DNA of 41,003 nt from Bacteroidota bacterium (GTDB taxonomy: Bacteria; Bacteroidota; Bacteroidia; Bacteroidales; TTA-H9), in NCBI GenBank assembly GCA_003250395.1, contig QKGM01000030.1, positions 1-41,003 on the forward strand, given 5' to 3'. Position numbers and translations under genes: made by a program. How positions within the stretch are numbered: the stretch's first letter is position 1; each line of letters opens with the position of its first letter. The notes under the pieces were generated by a model. That model worked only from the letters and a program-made list of their open reading frames with translations, had not been told where the DNA came from and did no database searches. Shown one piece after another: positions 9,403 to 18,754 of the stretch.

Positions 9403-9433
9403 AACTGAGTACAGATTAATTCCTGTATCAGTT
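9403..9433 (-). terminator. Terminator of the small lipoprotein gene
   Basis: Arms 9403-9414 and 9423-9433 form an 11- to 12-base stem with one internal mismatch or wobble and an 8-base loop. On the minus strand it is followed by a T-rich run (AGTTTTTACTTATTTTT). The hairpin overlaps the stop codon of the gene it ends. Confidence 0.65.
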
Positions 9434-10003
9434 ATGCTCATAGCTTAATTCTCCCCCGAAGTTTCCATAAATAACCCTGCCATCATCACAGGTTACCGAA
9501 AAAACCATAGTATAGGTTTTATTATTACTAATAAGAGAGATTGAGCCATCTTTAACATAAAAATGCTGACCCGTTTGAGTTTCTATGTCCCAGTTAATTA
9601 AAACTTCTCCAACACTGAAAGTTCCAGGCAACTTTTCAGTTGGATTAAAGGTGTACTTTCCTGTGTTCAATCCGGTTGAGCTAGTACAAATGATATCTTG
9701 GAATGAAACAGAACATCCGCTACCAACAAATGTATATCCTCCACTTAAAGGTGCATTTACAAAACCAGAATAAACTGAAATATCATATCTGTAGGTCTCA
9801 GCAGGTGGTGAAGTAATCCTCGCCACAATCCCTTTCGTTAGGGGATACTGAATCTCCTCACATACAAAAGCACCATGAGGCCTGTCGTCAGACTTACTAC
9901 ATCCGGCAGTCATAATCAAAACAAAACAGATTATATTCAATACCCTGAGCCAGGCCGGTTGTGAATATCTATTCTTAATGAAACTGAGCATTTTGGTTCT
10001 CAT
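9428..10003 (-). CDS. Small lipoprotein, function unknown
   Basis: The 191-residue product has an N-terminal hydrophobic stretch ending in LIMTAGCSKSDD, a lipobox with the lipid-bearing cysteine at about residue 35. The unusually long region before it suggests that a later ATG (MLSFIKN, residue 5) may be the true start. The mature part is rich in beta-strand patterns (GKYTFNPTEKLPGTFSVGEV) and looks like one of the small immunoglobulin-like lipoproteins common in Bacteroidota, though I cannot name a family. It stands alone between two long gaps. A minus-strand TATGTTTG at 10025-10032 is a possible -7 box. Confidence 0.75.
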   Translation of the reverse strand: MRTKMLSFIKNRYSQPAWLRVLNIICFVLIMTAGCSKSDDRPHGAFVCEEIQYPLTKGIVARITSPPAETYRYDISVYSGFVNAPLSGGYTFVGSGCSVSFQDIICTSSTGLNTGKYTFNPTEKLPGTFSVGEVLINWDIETQTGQHFYVKDGSISLISNNKTYTMVFSVTCDDGRVIYGNFGGELSYEHN

Positions 10004-10819
10004 AAAATGTTTAAAGCTCTAGAGCAAACATAGATACATTAGCTTCAATTCACCATAGAGGTGACAAATTTACATATTTATAAATTAATCCCTCATAAAT
10101 TATGCAAAGTACAACAGAATCGAACCCCTTCAACCGGATTACGTCTCTCTGTCAAACAGTGTAGGAAAGGTTGATCTGTACTAACGGTATGTATACACCA
10201 TAACTTCCAGCTAATTTTTAATAGAAAATTGCAAAAAAAGTTCTAGCGAACTGGCTGTTGATTGAAAATTTCAGAATTGGGTTAATACCCTTCTATAATT
10301 TTTGAAAATCATCAATCAATATCAAAGACGAGATTTCTCCCCTGAGATTCTTATGAAAAGTAAAACCAGCATCAACACAGGTACCCTTATCTGGGCCTCA
10401 ACCAAATAAAACATCAAAATTGAATGAAGATTATTCCGGTTCTGTCATCGACTAAGATGATACATCTGCGTAATATATATAATTTAATTCAACAGCAGAT
10501 TAACCGTAGTTTAACCGTAGATCAACCGTAGATCCACCGTATGCAAGGGGTCATTCCACGCCCCATTACTGTTTGATATCCATTTCAAACCCGGTGCAGA
10601 TATAAGCCGGGTATGAAAAAAAATTTGCAAAGGCACGCTTCCTTTTTCATTCTTGTAAATAGAATAATGAAACGACTCAGCTCCTGGCTAATCAATTTTC
10701 CAGTGCACATAGTTTTATTTTAATCGGGGAACTGACGGCTACTCATCATTAAAAAATCATTGCTCTAGAATTTCAAATACCTAAAGCCTGAATTTTAACA
10801 ATTTGGGACAAATAACCTC
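10004..10819. other. 816-base intergenic region without a gene
   Basis: No open frame with family resemblance is present on either strand. The region is AT-rich. It contains one short 11-base tandem repeat (listed separately) and a possible minus-strand -7 box (10025-10032). It may hold regulatory DNA or decayed sequence. Confidence 0.6.
10499..10542 (+). repeat. Four tandem copies of an 11-base unit
   Basis: The units are ATTAACCGTAG (10499-10509), TTTAACCGTAG (10510-10520), ATCAACCGTAG (10521-10531) and ATCCACCGTAT (10532-10542). The core AACCGTAG is kept in three copies and the fourth has drifted. The period is about one helical turn. It lies between two divergent or unrelated genes and has no terminator-like character. 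Confidence 0.85.
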
Positions 10820-13660
10820 CTAATGGCCTGGTCTTACCCTGTTGCATAGTTCCCTGAAAGGGCAGAACCTGCAGTTTTCAATCTCCTCGGTTTGGGTAAA
10901 TGGTATGGCCGGATCGAAAAGTTTAGTAAGAAGCGAAGTCAATGCGGTTTCAAAATCGTTTAACCGTTGGGATGTAATATCTCTGTCGGTGGCCTGATAT
11001 CGCGATCTTCCTTTTTGTTCCTCCGAAAAATTAAGGTAAACCAGCGCTTTCGAAGGAGCTTTCAGGGGCCAGATAGCACAATGAAAAGGAGGATTAAAGC
11101 TCCCTATTCCAGCCGACATCCATGCATACGTCATTAGCTGTAATGCTTTTGCATGTTTTGGTTGCTCAACAATCGTATCCATCATACTGACAGAAAGGCT
11201 GCGTGGATCAACTGTCCCGGTTTTATAATCAATCACAACCGGTATATCATCCCGAAAATCAATACGATCGACACGGCCCTTGAACAAAATGGTCTCATGA
11301 TTTCCATTAAATTCAATTTCCAATTCTCTTTGAATCGTGGATTCAAGCTGAACAGGAATCACTTTTTGCTGAGTACTCATCTCCCCTTCCTTCTTCAGAA
11401 AATTCATAAGATAATCTACCGCAACATTAAATACCAACAAGTTATTACCTGACTTGTGATCCAGATCAGGTTGATTTAGGTTAAACCAGTTTGTAAGATT
11501 CTCAATAACGACTTCCCTCTTAATGGACAGATCTTCTGATGCTATTATTTTATTAAGTAAGGGTTGCAGGAATTGTTCCGCGAGATCATGTACGGCACTT
11601 CCAAAGCGGTCGCTTTCAATCATAAGCGACGCCTTCTCCGGTTCATTAATCCCTTCTACGCGACTGAGGTAAAACCGTAAAGGACACTCCACCAGTAAAC
11701 TGAGAGAAGTAGGCGACAGACCTTTCCCTGCAGCGAGCCGCAACTTGTTGATAACTTCAGGAGTTTTGTCTATTACGATTGGGACAGCAGGAGCCACTTT
11801 CGGAAAATCATTTATAAGCACTTCATTCAGAATAATATCTGGCATTGACTTCGGAAACTCATGCTTTATCTGAAGAAGGAATCTGCTTGGTTCGCCTTTC
11901 CCCAGATTTCCGGGAATATTATTATAAATCAGGGTTACATTCTTTGCCCTTTGGAGTAATCTGTAAAAATGATAGGCCATAACAGAGGTTTTCTCTTTAA
12001 AGCCTGCCATACCAAAAGTTTCGGTTCGGATATCGCCCGGGATAAAGGAAGGATAATGCCCATTACCAGGAAGTATATCATCGTTTACTCCAACCATAAC
12101 AACATTCTCGAAATCAAGAGCACGGGTTTCGAGCATACCCATTATCTGAATACCAGCAAGAGGTTCACCGGCAAAGGGAATTCGCACTGAAGATGCTACA
12201 TGACCAAATAACCGCTGCACCATGTTCATCGTTATAAGACCGCCAAAACCTTTTAAATAATGCTGGACTCTCGTAAATACATCTTTCAGCGCCGCTATGG
12301 AAATCAGTGAAAGATCATTAGTTGCACTGTCATTGGTTGCCTCCAATATTTTATCAATTACTCGCCTGATAAATTCAATAGCATTTCCGGGTTCTGAAAG
12401 GCGGGATAATTGCTGAATTTCATCAGGATGAAATAAAGAACATACTTCCTGTGCATCGATATATAGACGGTCGGATTCTTTAAACTTCTCAATTTGTTCC
12501 CGTAACCTGCCAAACCCCCTGATTATAAGTGGATGCATCGCTACACGATAAAAATCAGAAATAAAATATACCTCCTCTCCTGCTACAGAATTGGGCCGCA
12601 GGTTTGAAAACAGTTCAAGCCATAGTTCAGCCAGTGAGCCTGCCGGAGTATTCCTGAGCGGTAATCCCATGGTTACATTAAACTTTCCGACAGAAGGCGG
12701 AATAGAATTAAGCAGAGGGAGCAGTAATGATTCATCAGCAAGCACGATAGCTGTATTACTCTGCCAACCAGCAATACGGGTAAAAGGAGCCTCGGTGAGA
12801 AGCTTTCCTACCTGTTTAACCTGTGCTATCTGTAATGGAGCACCTATGATCGTGAAATTCTTCTCTCCTGTTGCAAAATGCTTCGGGCAATCCTCCAATG
12901 GTGCGGGATAACGTCTCTCACGATATTTCCGGAGAAATAATCCTGCTTCCTGCTCTTGATTCTCAATATACCATGCATCAGTATCCCAGCTTACCCTGGC
13001 ACCATAGTCTTTGCATAATATGCCAACAATTGACTCTTCAGCAGGGGTAAACGCGTTAAATCCGGCGAACAAAACAGTACCTTTAAGCCGGAAAGAATTA
13101 TTTTCAATCAACCGATCGCTGAATATCCGGGATGCAAGCCCCTGCCATATACGCTCTTTCAACACCATCCTTTCACGAAGTTTTGAGTAATACTTACTCA
13201 ATGAAGCGTAGAATGCAAGATAGCTTTTCTGAAAATCAGTCAGCACTGAACCATCAGGGTTCCAAAGATCGATGGCTCGTGCTTCGTGCAGATAATTAAA
13301 CAGTACTTCCGAATCGATCAGATGTTGATCTACTTCATCGAAATCGGCCAGTATAACCTCAGCTACGGCAAAGAAGTCATCAGGCGTACGAGCATTATCT
13401 CCTTCAACCTCACAATGCACAGCGTACAATTCAAATACCAGTTCGATGGAATCGGCAGGCTGATAGCCTGCGGATGTGAAAATAAAGTCTTCTATCGATA
13501 AGATATCGGGAGCCCAGATAGTTTTCTTCAGCAACGATGCAAGGTGGTGTCTTAGAAAGACTGCAGCTCTCCTGGTAGGCAATACTACGGTAGTCTGAGA
13601 ATTGCCCGAATGATTTTCATCAGCAAGCCTTTCGGCTATTTCAAATAGAAACTGCGACAT
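10820..13660 (-). CDS. AddB-like PD-(D/E)XK nuclease/helicase-fold protein
   Basis: This 946-residue protein belongs to the AddB-like PD-(D/E)XK nucleases of Bacteroidota, which act in double-strand break repair with a UvrD-type helicase. The start (TTVVLPTRRAAVFLRHHL) matches the first motif of the degenerate helicase domain. The C-terminal nuclease has GRVDRIDF followed by VVIDYKTG, giving the catalytic D...D-x-K set. A single cysteine in ECPLRFYL (about residue 665) and C930, C933 and C939 in CRFCPFRELC fit the four-cysteine Fe-S clamp of AddB nucleases. No addA/uvrD gene is in the window. The CNNM gene lies 75 bases upstream on the same strand, so they may share a transcript. Confidence 0.88.
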   Translation of the reverse strand: MSQFLFEIAERLADENHSGNSQTTVVLPTRRAAVFLRHHLASLLKKTIWAPDILSIEDFIFTSAGYQPADSIELVFELYAVHCEVEGDNARTPDDFFAVAEVILADFDEVDQHLIDSEVLFNYLHEARAIDLWNPDGSVLTDFQKSYLAFYASLSKYYSKLRERMVLKERIWQGLASRIFSDRLIENNSFRLKGTVLFAGFNAFTPAEESIVGILCKDYGARVSWDTDAWYIENQEQEAGLFLRKYRERRYPAPLEDCPKHFATGEKNFTIIGAPLQIAQVKQVGKLLTEAPFTRIAGWQSNTAIVLADESLLLPLLNSIPPSVGKFNVTMGLPLRNTPAGSLAELWLELFSNLRPNSVAGEEVYFISDFYRVAMHPLIIRGFGRLREQIEKFKESDRLYIDAQEVCSLFHPDEIQQLSRLSEPGNAIEFIRRVIDKILEATNDSATNDLSLISIAALKDVFTRVQHYLKGFGGLITMNMVQRLFGHVASSVRIPFAGEPLAGIQIMGMLETRALDFENVVMVGVNDDILPGNGHYPSFIPGDIRTETFGMAGFKEKTSVMAYHFYRLLQRAKNVTLIYNNIPGNLGKGEPSRFLLQIKHEFPKSMPDIILNEVLINDFPKVAPAVPIVIDKTPEVINKLRLAAGKGLSPTSLSLLVECPLRFYLSRVEGINEPEKASLMIESDRFGSAVHDLAEQFLQPLLNKIIASEDLSIKREVVIENLTNWFNLNQPDLDHKSGNNLLVFNVAVDYLMNFLKKEGEMSTQQKVIPVQLESTIQRELEIEFNGNHETILFKGRVDRIDFRDDIPVVIDYKTGTVDPRSLSVSMMDTIVEQPKHAKALQLMTYAWMSAGIGSFNPPFHCAIWPLKAPSKALVYLNFSEEQKGRSRYQATDRDITSQRLNDFETALTSLLTKLFDPAIPFTQTEEIENCRFCPFRELCNRVRPGH

Positions 13661-13735
13661 GCTTCAAAAAAATATAATGGCGCCATTGATCAGGCCCCGG
13701 ATAATTAATATTCTCAATTAATTGCTGGATCCCAA

Positions 13736-14806
13736 CTACTCTTCTTCAGGAGGGATTTCATCGAAAAGCTTAATATTCAGTTTTTCAGCCCGCTCTTTCC
13801 ATTTTTCACGTGCCAGAGCCTGGAGGTCTGTCTGCTTGTCTGATTCATCTATAATCTCCAATCCAAGTATAGTCTCTATAATATCTTCAATTGTTGCAAT
13901 TCCCTCCATCCCACCATATTCATCCACCACGAGCGATATGTGCTCCCTGGTTGAAATTAGTTTTTCAAACAGGCGGGTAATAGCAAAACTTTCGTGACAA
14001 ACCACGATAGGACGACGAATATCAGCCAGAGTAAGATTGAACTGGTCGTTGGCAATCTTTTCCAACAGGTCGTATTTTAAAATATATCCGGTGATATTGT
14101 CCATATTGCCACGATACACCGGGATACGTGAAAACCGGAAAAACTCTTTACGGGAAAAAAAATCTTTCAGAGTTTGTTCTTCGGGCGCAGCCAGAACAAC
14201 TGTACGGGGAGTCATAATGCTACGTACTCTGATAGACTTCAATCGAAGAAGATTATCAATGATTTTGCTTTCATTTTCATCGAAGACTCCCTCTTTTCTA
14301 CCCAAATGCGTCATGGCTGAAATCTCTTCACGGCTTACGGAGGATACATTTCTGGGCCTGGAAATGAGCTTTGTAAAATAATCGGATAGAACAACCAACG
14401 GGTAGGCAATCCATACCATACCAGTGATTACCCTTCCTGCCAGAGGAATAATTTCACGCCAATAGTTGGCGCCGATACTTTTAGGAAGAATCTCTGAAAA
14501 GACCAGAATCAGAAAAGTCAGTCCTCCCGATACAACACCAAACCATGCGTCCCCCCATAAAAATGTAGCCTGCGCACCAACACCTGCAGCACCTATCGTA
14601 TGAGCAATCGTATTAAGTGATAAAATCGCGGAGAGTGGACGATCAACATTGGTCTTTAGCTTAAGCATAAGCCTTGCCCCTTTTATACCCTTTTGATCGA
14701 GACTGTGCAGATAAGAAAGTGATGATGACAATAAAACCGCTTCTGCAACGGAGCATGTAAATGACACAAACAACGCCAGAAACAGATAAACTAGCAACAG
14801 GAGCAT
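13736..14806 (-). CDS. CNNM/hemolysin-C-family membrane protein with CBS pair
   Basis: A DUF21/CNNM transmembrane domain (about residues 1-165, several hydrophobic helices) is followed by a CBS domain pair (about 190-315: VRSIMTPRTVVLAAPEE, FSRIPVYRGNMDNITGYILK, SLVVDEYGGMEGIATIEDIIE). The protein stops at 356 residues, so the CorC/HlyC C-terminal domain of longer relatives is missing; shorter Bacteroidota forms of this kind exist. The family is linked to divalent cation (Mg2+ or Co2+) transport or its control, with the CBS pair sensing adenine nucleotides. It is located in the inner membrane. It may be cotranscribed with the nuclease gene downstream. Confidence 0.92.
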   Translation of the reverse strand: MLLLLVYLFLALFVSFTCSVAEAVLLSSSLSYLHSLDQKGIKGARLMLKLKTNVDRPLSAILSLNTIAHTIGAAGVGAQATFLWGDAWFGVVSGGLTFLILVFSEILPKSIGANYWREIIPLAGRVITGMVWIAYPLVVLSDYFTKLISRPRNVSSVSREEISAMTHLGRKEGVFDENESKIIDNLLRLKSIRVRSIMTPRTVVLAAPEEQTLKDFFSRKEFFRFSRIPVYRGNMDNITGYILKYDLLEKIANDQFNLTLADIRRPIVVCHESFAITRLFEKLISTREHISLVVDEYGGMEGIATIEDIIETILGLEIIDESDKQTDLQALAREKWKERAEKLNIKLFDEIPPEEE

Positions 14807-14826
14807 GATTCAGGATATTAATGGAC

Positions 14827-14834
14827 CAAAGGTA
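14827..14834 (-). promoter_or_regulatory. -7 box upstream of the CNNM gene
   Basis: Read on the minus strand this is TACCTTTG, a full TAnnTTTG match, about 20 bases before the start codon at 14806, which would give a very short leader. I found no clear TTG at the usual upstream distance. Confidence 0.4.
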
Positions 14835-15212
14835 AAAAAAATGGAAGAATTCATTAATAAACCATTGTATATCGAGTAAAAACAGCTCTTAACCTATTCT
14901 TTTAAAGGCAAAAAATTACCTCATAAATAATCCATAATAATATCATTTTCAGAAAGGTCACTTGAACTATTCTTGTCAAAACATTGAAGTATTCACTTAC
15001 ATAAACAGTCCATCGGGAATAACTAGCTTTTAAGACTTTAAAAATTGATATTTAGAATTTTAAAATGAATTTTAAAAAGGTTTCTCCCAAAATATGCCAA
15101 TTGACATTAATAATTATTATTGAACAAAAAGTGAGTCGGTAATCGATCATTTTAGAATAAGCTCAGTGATACCAGTACCGATAAGGATTGTTTCCAGGGC
15201 GGGGGCTGTTTC
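14835..15212. other. AT-rich intergenic region, nothing recognised
   Basis: This is the gap between the CNNM gene and the lysine-locus promoter. It is very AT-rich, and neither strand has an open frame of interest, a repeat or an RNA signature that I can see. Confidence 0.5.
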
Positions 15213-15243
15213 TTGTGAATCTGAAAACAATTCTCTACTTTTG
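15213..15243 (+). promoter_or_regulatory. Bacteroidota-type promoter of the lysine fermentation locus
   Basis: TTG (15213-15215) and TACTTTTG (15236-15243) are separated by 20 bases, matching the -33/-7 arrangement. Transcription would start near 15250 and leave a leader of about 345 bases before atoD. It is the only good promoter I see before the lysine genes. Confidence 0.6.
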
Positions 15244-15593
15244 CAGAATCAGGGGCAGCTGTATTGAAATTCTGAATGATACTACAGTCAGCTCTTTAAC
15301 AGGCACAAAACGATTCAGGTGGTACTTCATGATTGAGCGAAATTTCAGCAAATATTTGTCGTTCAATGCTGAGCGAAATGAATTAATGAGGAATTCCGGT
15401 TCGGATTTCACAACAGGGGCATTTTATGCCCGCCGCCCATACCGCCTGAACAATTATATCTACGCTTTCTCGGTACATCTTTGTCCTGGTTGATCAACCA
15501 CAACCCGACATTCTTACCCGATCGTAGCCCGAAGTGGGTCTCGTTGCGACTATTCTACACCATCATTCATCAATAATTCACAATCATCTATCA
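15244..15593 (+). promoter_or_regulatory. Long untranslated leader with hairpin and palindrome
   Basis: The leader holds a stem GGGCAT/ATGCCC around TTT (15417-15431) and a perfect 12-base palindrome GGTTGATCAACC (15488-15499). A 101-codon open frame (15188-15493) starts upstream of the proposed transcription start and has no family resemblance, so I do not call it. The leader matches no riboswitch that I recognise, including the lysine and cobalamin classes. Confidence 0.4.
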
Positions 15594-16241
15594 ATGAATA
15601 AAATAATCACCGTAAAACAAGCTGTTGAACATGTAAAAGACGGCATGACGCTTATGATTGGCGGTTTCATGGTATGCGGATCCCCTACCGATATCATCAA
15701 TGCGCTTATAGAAAAAGGGGTTAAAAACCTCACCATTATATGCAATGACACTGGTTTCCCTGACAGGGGAATTGGATTACTTGTAGCCAATCATATGGTT
15801 AAGAAGGTAATTGTTTCGCACATTGGGACGAACCCACTTACAATAGAACAGATTAATAAAGGTGAAATAGAGGTTGAATTCTGTCCGCAAGGCACACTGG
15901 CCGAACGAGTAAGGGCAGGTGGAGCCGGTCTGGGGGGAATTTTAACCCCAACCGGATTAGGGACGCTGGTGCAGGAAGGAAAAGAGGTGATTCATGTTGA
16001 CGGGAAAGATTTTCTACTCGAGAAACCAATCAGGGCTGACATCGCGTTAATTAAAGGGAGTGTAGCCGACACCACTGGTAATATTGTTTATAAAGGGACA
16101 ACACAGAACTTCAATCCTTTAATGGCCACTGCTGCTGATTTAGTAATCGCTGAAGTTGACAGGATTGTTGAGAAAGGTCATCTGGTTCCGGAATCGATTA
16201 ACACTCCCGGAATTTTCGTAGACTATCTGGTGGAAAGATAA
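15594..16241 (+). CDS. atoD: CoA-transferase subunit A (butyryl-CoA:acetoacetate type)
   Basis: The 215-residue protein is a family I CoA-transferase alpha subunit. GGFMVCGSPTDI (about residues 22-33) is the glycine-rich signature, and ICNDTGFPDRGIG and GGAGLGGILTPTGLGT follow as expected. With AtoA it moves CoA from butyryl-CoA to acetoacetate, the last energy-linked step of lysine fermentation. Its partner subunit is not adjacent: it lies at 25901, after kamE. The open frame extends upstream to a GTG at 15534, but those 20 residues are histidine-rich and unlike the family; ATG 15594 starts exactly at the conserved MNKIITVKQAVE. Confidence 0.93.
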   Translation: MNKIITVKQAVEHVKDGMTLMIGGFMVCGSPTDIINALIEKGVKNLTIICNDTGFPDRGIGLLVANHMVKKVIVSHIGTNPLTIEQINKGEIEVEFCPQGTLAERVRAGGAGLGGILTPTGLGTLVQEGKEVIHVDGKDFLLEKPIRADIALIKGSVADTTGNIVYKGTTQNFNPLMATAADLVIAEVDRIVEKGHLVPESINTPGIFVDYLVER

Positions 16242-16243
16242 AC

Positions 16244-16271
16244 GACAGGTTGATGTTGCAGGAAACCTGTC
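16244..16271 (+). promoter_or_regulatory. Intercistronic hairpin after atoD
   Basis: GACAGGTT (16244-16251) pairs perfectly with AACCTGTC (16264-16271) around a 12-base loop, directly after the atoD stop in a 124-base gap. No T run follows, so it may be a processing or stability element rather than a terminator. Confidence 0.45.
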
Positions 16272-16365
16272 AGATATCACATCTCTGACAAAAAACAGGA
16301 ACATATGATTCTGTAGTTAACTTTGAGCATTGAAATTCAAATATTAATTCTAAATACTAGATAAA

Positions 16366-16752
16366 ATGAAACAAGCCCTTATTCGTCTGCGCATGAGTTC
16401 GCATGACGCACATTACGGTGGCAACTTAGTTGATGGAGCCAAGATGCTTCAACTTTTTGGTGATGTAGCAACTGAATTGCTCATCGATCTGGATGGCGAC
16501 GAAGGTCTGTTCAAGGCCTATGATATGATTGAGTTCATTGCACCTGTATATGCAGGTGATTATATTGAAGCGGTTGGTGAGATTACCCATGTTGGTAATA
16601 CATCGCGTAAGATGAAATTTGAAGCACGTAAAGTGATTGTTCCGCGTGCTGATATCTCCGATTCTGCTGCCGATGTGCTTGCTGAGCCGATTGTTGTATG
16701 TCGCGCCACGGGAACCTGCGTGACGCCTAAAAATAACCAGCGTAAACCATAA
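16366..16752 (+). CDS. kal: 3-aminobutyryl-CoA ammonia-lyase
   Basis: The 128-residue hotdog-fold protein removes ammonia from L-3-aminobutyryl-CoA, giving crotonyl-CoA. The sequence [23 protein letters not shown] and the following [23 protein letters not shown] are typical of Kal and differ from ordinary thioesterases. It lies directly before kce, as in other lysine-fermenting bacteria, with 13 bases between them. The length is normal for the family. Its product is the substrate of the Bcd/EtfAB complex encoded at the end of the locus. Confidence 0.92.
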   Translation: MKQALIRLRMSSHDAHYGGNLVDGAKMLQLFGDVATELLIDLDGDEGLFKAYDMIEFIAPVYAGDYIEAVGEITHVGNTSRKMKFEARKVIVPRADISDSAADVLAEPIVVCRATGTCVTPKNNQRKP

Positions 16753-16765
16753 TCTCAATTATACC

Positions 16766-17584
16766 ATGGAAAAACTTATCATTACTGCTGCAATTTCAGG
16801 TGCCGAAGTCACGAAAGAGATGAATCCGGCTGTCCCTTATACTATCGAAGAATTTGTTCGCGAAGCAGGCCTTGCATACAAAGCGGGTGCTTCTATTATA
16901 CACTTACATGTCCGTTGGGATGATGGCCGCCCCACGCAGGACCGTGAAAGGTTTCGCGTCGTTATGGATGCCATCAGAGCAAAGTACCCTGAGCTTATCA
17001 TCCAACCATCGACCGGGGGTGCAGTAGGCATGAGCAACGACGAACGGCTTCAACCAACAGAATTGAAACCCGAGATGGCTACGCTTGACTGTGGTACTCT
17101 GAATTTTGGCGGTGATGAGGTTTTTGAGAATACTGAAAACACCATCAAGTATTTTGGGAATCGGATGATCGAACTTGGGATTAAACCTGAATTGGAAGTT
17201 TTCGACAAGAGTATGATTGACATGGCTCTTCGTCTTCATAAAAAAGGGTATATAAAGAGCCCTATGCACTTCGATCTGGTGATGGGAGTAAATGGCGGTA
17301 TCACTGGCGATTTACGTGATTTTGTATTCCTGCGCGAAAGCCTCCCGTCTGATGCAACCTATACCGTTGCAGGAGTCGGTCGTTTTGAATTCACCCTCGC
17401 TGCCGCGGCTATCATAGATGGAGGCCACGTCAGAGTAGGACTTGAGGATAATGTATATATCAGTAAAGGAGTACCTGCCAGATCGAATGGAGAACTTGTC
17501 GAGAAAGTAGTACGCCTGGCAAAGGAGTTTGGCCGTGAAATCGCTACTCCTGCTGAAGCAAGGAAAATACTTGGATTAGCCTAA
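16766..17584 (+). CDS. kce: 3-keto-5-aminohexanoate cleavage enzyme
   Basis: This 272-residue TIM-barrel protein belongs to the BKACE family. It condenses 3-keto-5-aminohexanoate with acetyl-CoA and splits the product into 3-aminobutyryl-CoA and acetoacetate. H46 and H48 (IIHLHVR) are the zinc-binding histidines. QPSTGGAVGMS forms the phosphate/substrate loop, and RVGLED (R221, E225, D226) matches the family segment holding the third zinc ligand and catalytic acid. Its place between kal and kdd supports Kce rather than another BKACE enzyme. A 73-base gap separates it from kdd. Confidence 0.95.
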   Translation: MEKLIITAAISGAEVTKEMNPAVPYTIEEFVREAGLAYKAGASIIHLHVRWDDGRPTQDRERFRVVMDAIRAKYPELIIQPSTGGAVGMSNDERLQPTELKPEMATLDCGTLNFGGDEVFENTENTIKYFGNRMIELGIKPELEVFDKSMIDMALRLHKKGYIKSPMHFDLVMGVNGGITGDLRDFVFLRESLPSDATYTVAGVGRFEFTLAAAAIIDGGHVRVGLEDNVYISKGVPARSNGELVEKVVRLAKEFGREIATPAEARKILGLA

Positions 17585-17657
17585 CATAGTATCCAAAACG
17601 AAATTTATAGATCTGTTTTTAAGCAAATAAATAATTAAAAATTACCAATAGACTATC

Positions 17658-18698
17658 ATGAAAAAAGGAAACAAATACGGAATTCACCGTGTAATAGAAC
17701 CAAAAGGCGTTTTACCGCAACCGGCCAATAAGATCGACAACAACATGGATGAAATATATGATAATGAGATTCTGATAGACGTTCAGACACTCAATATCGA
17801 TTCTGCCAGTTTTACCCAGATTGAGGAACAGGCAGGAGGAGATCATTCAAAAATTGCCGGAATTATGCTTGATATTGTTGCCAGGCAGGGTAAACACCGC
17901 AATCCCGTTACAGGTTCAGGTGGTATGTTGCTCGGAACCGTTGAGAAAATAGGAGATGCTCTTAAAGGAAAGATTGACCTGAAGGAAGGTGACAGGATCG
18001 CAACACTGGTAAGCCTTTCACTTACACCTCTCCGTATTGATAAAATAAAAGAGATCCGGAGTGATATTGATCAGGTAGATATAGATGGGAAAGCCATTCT
18101 TTTTGAAAGCGGCATCTATGCTAAAATCCCGGATGATATGCCTGCAACTTTGGCGCTGTCTGCTCTGGATGTCGCAGGGGCTCCGGCACAAACAGCTAAG
18201 CTTGTAAAACCAGGCGATACAGTACTTATTATCGGAGCCGGTGGTAAATCAGGTATGCTGTGTTGCTATGAAGCGAAGAAAAGAGCAGGAGTTACAGGAA
18301 AAGTTATCGGGCTCTGCCATAGCGAAAGAAGCACTAAACGCCTGATTGAACTTGGTTTCTGCGATCACGTATTCGCAGCAGATGCAACACAACCTGTTGC
18401 TGTTCTTGAGAAAATTGAAGAACTCACCAATGGGCATATGGCTGATGTGACCATCAATAATGTTAATATCACGGATACTGAGATGACCAGTATTCTTTGC
18501 ACAAAGAACGATGGTGTTGTATACTTCTTCTCTATGGCAACCAGTTTCACCAAGGCTGCCTTAGGTGCCGAGGGTGTTGGGAGTGACGTTACCATGATTG
18601 TTGGAAACGGTTATACAAAAGGTCACGCTGAAATAACATTGCAATTACTTCGCGAAAGTGAAAAACTTCGCAAAGTATTCACTGAATTATACGCATAA
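17658..18698 (+). CDS. kdd: L-erythro-3,5-diaminohexanoate dehydrogenase, copy 1
   Basis: The 346-residue protein oxidises 3,5-diaminohexanoate to 3-keto-5-aminohexanoate. It is an alcohol-dehydrogenase-like fold with Rossmann signature IIGAGGKSG (about residues 194-202). The opening (MKKGNKYGIHRVIEPKG), NPVTGSGGMLLGT and DVTINNVN...TEMTSIL are Kdd hallmarks. The second strand of the nucleotide fold reads VIGLCHSERSTKR, with no acidic residue and with Ser/Arg, which suggests use of NADP(H). A very similar paralogue follows directly. It may be the ancestral or the specialised copy; the sequence alone does not tell. Confidence 0.93.
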   Translation: MKKGNKYGIHRVIEPKGVLPQPANKIDNNMDEIYDNEILIDVQTLNIDSASFTQIEEQAGGDHSKIAGIMLDIVARQGKHRNPVTGSGGMLLGTVEKIGDALKGKIDLKEGDRIATLVSLSLTPLRIDKIKEIRSDIDQVDIDGKAILFESGIYAKIPDDMPATLALSALDVAGAPAQTAKLVKPGDTVLIIGAGGKSGMLCCYEAKKRAGVTGKVIGLCHSERSTKRLIELGFCDHVFAADATQPVAVLEKIEELTNGHMADVTINNVNITDTEMTSILCTKNDGVVYFFSMATSFTKAALGAEGVGSDVTMIVGNGYTKGHAEITLQLLRESEKLRKVFTELYA

Positions 18699-18704
18699 AC
18701 ATCA

Positions 18705-18734
18705 TACGGGTGTAGTGAATCAACTACACCCGTA
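18705..18734 (+). promoter_or_regulatory. Strong hairpin between the two kdd copies
   Basis: TACGGGTGTAGT (18705-18716) and ACTACACCCGTA (18723-18734) form a perfect 12-base stem with a 6-base loop, starting six bases after the first kdd stop. It is followed by ACAATATTTTG, a poor T run, so it may attenuate or protect the transcript rather than end it. Confidence 0.65.
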
Positions 18735-18754
18735 ACAATATTTTGTCAGGAAAT

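Noticed and set aside
15188..15493. 101-codon open frame in the lysine-locus leader
   Set aside because: It begins upstream of the proposed transcription start, has no family resemblance and an unnatural composition, and lies over the promoter.
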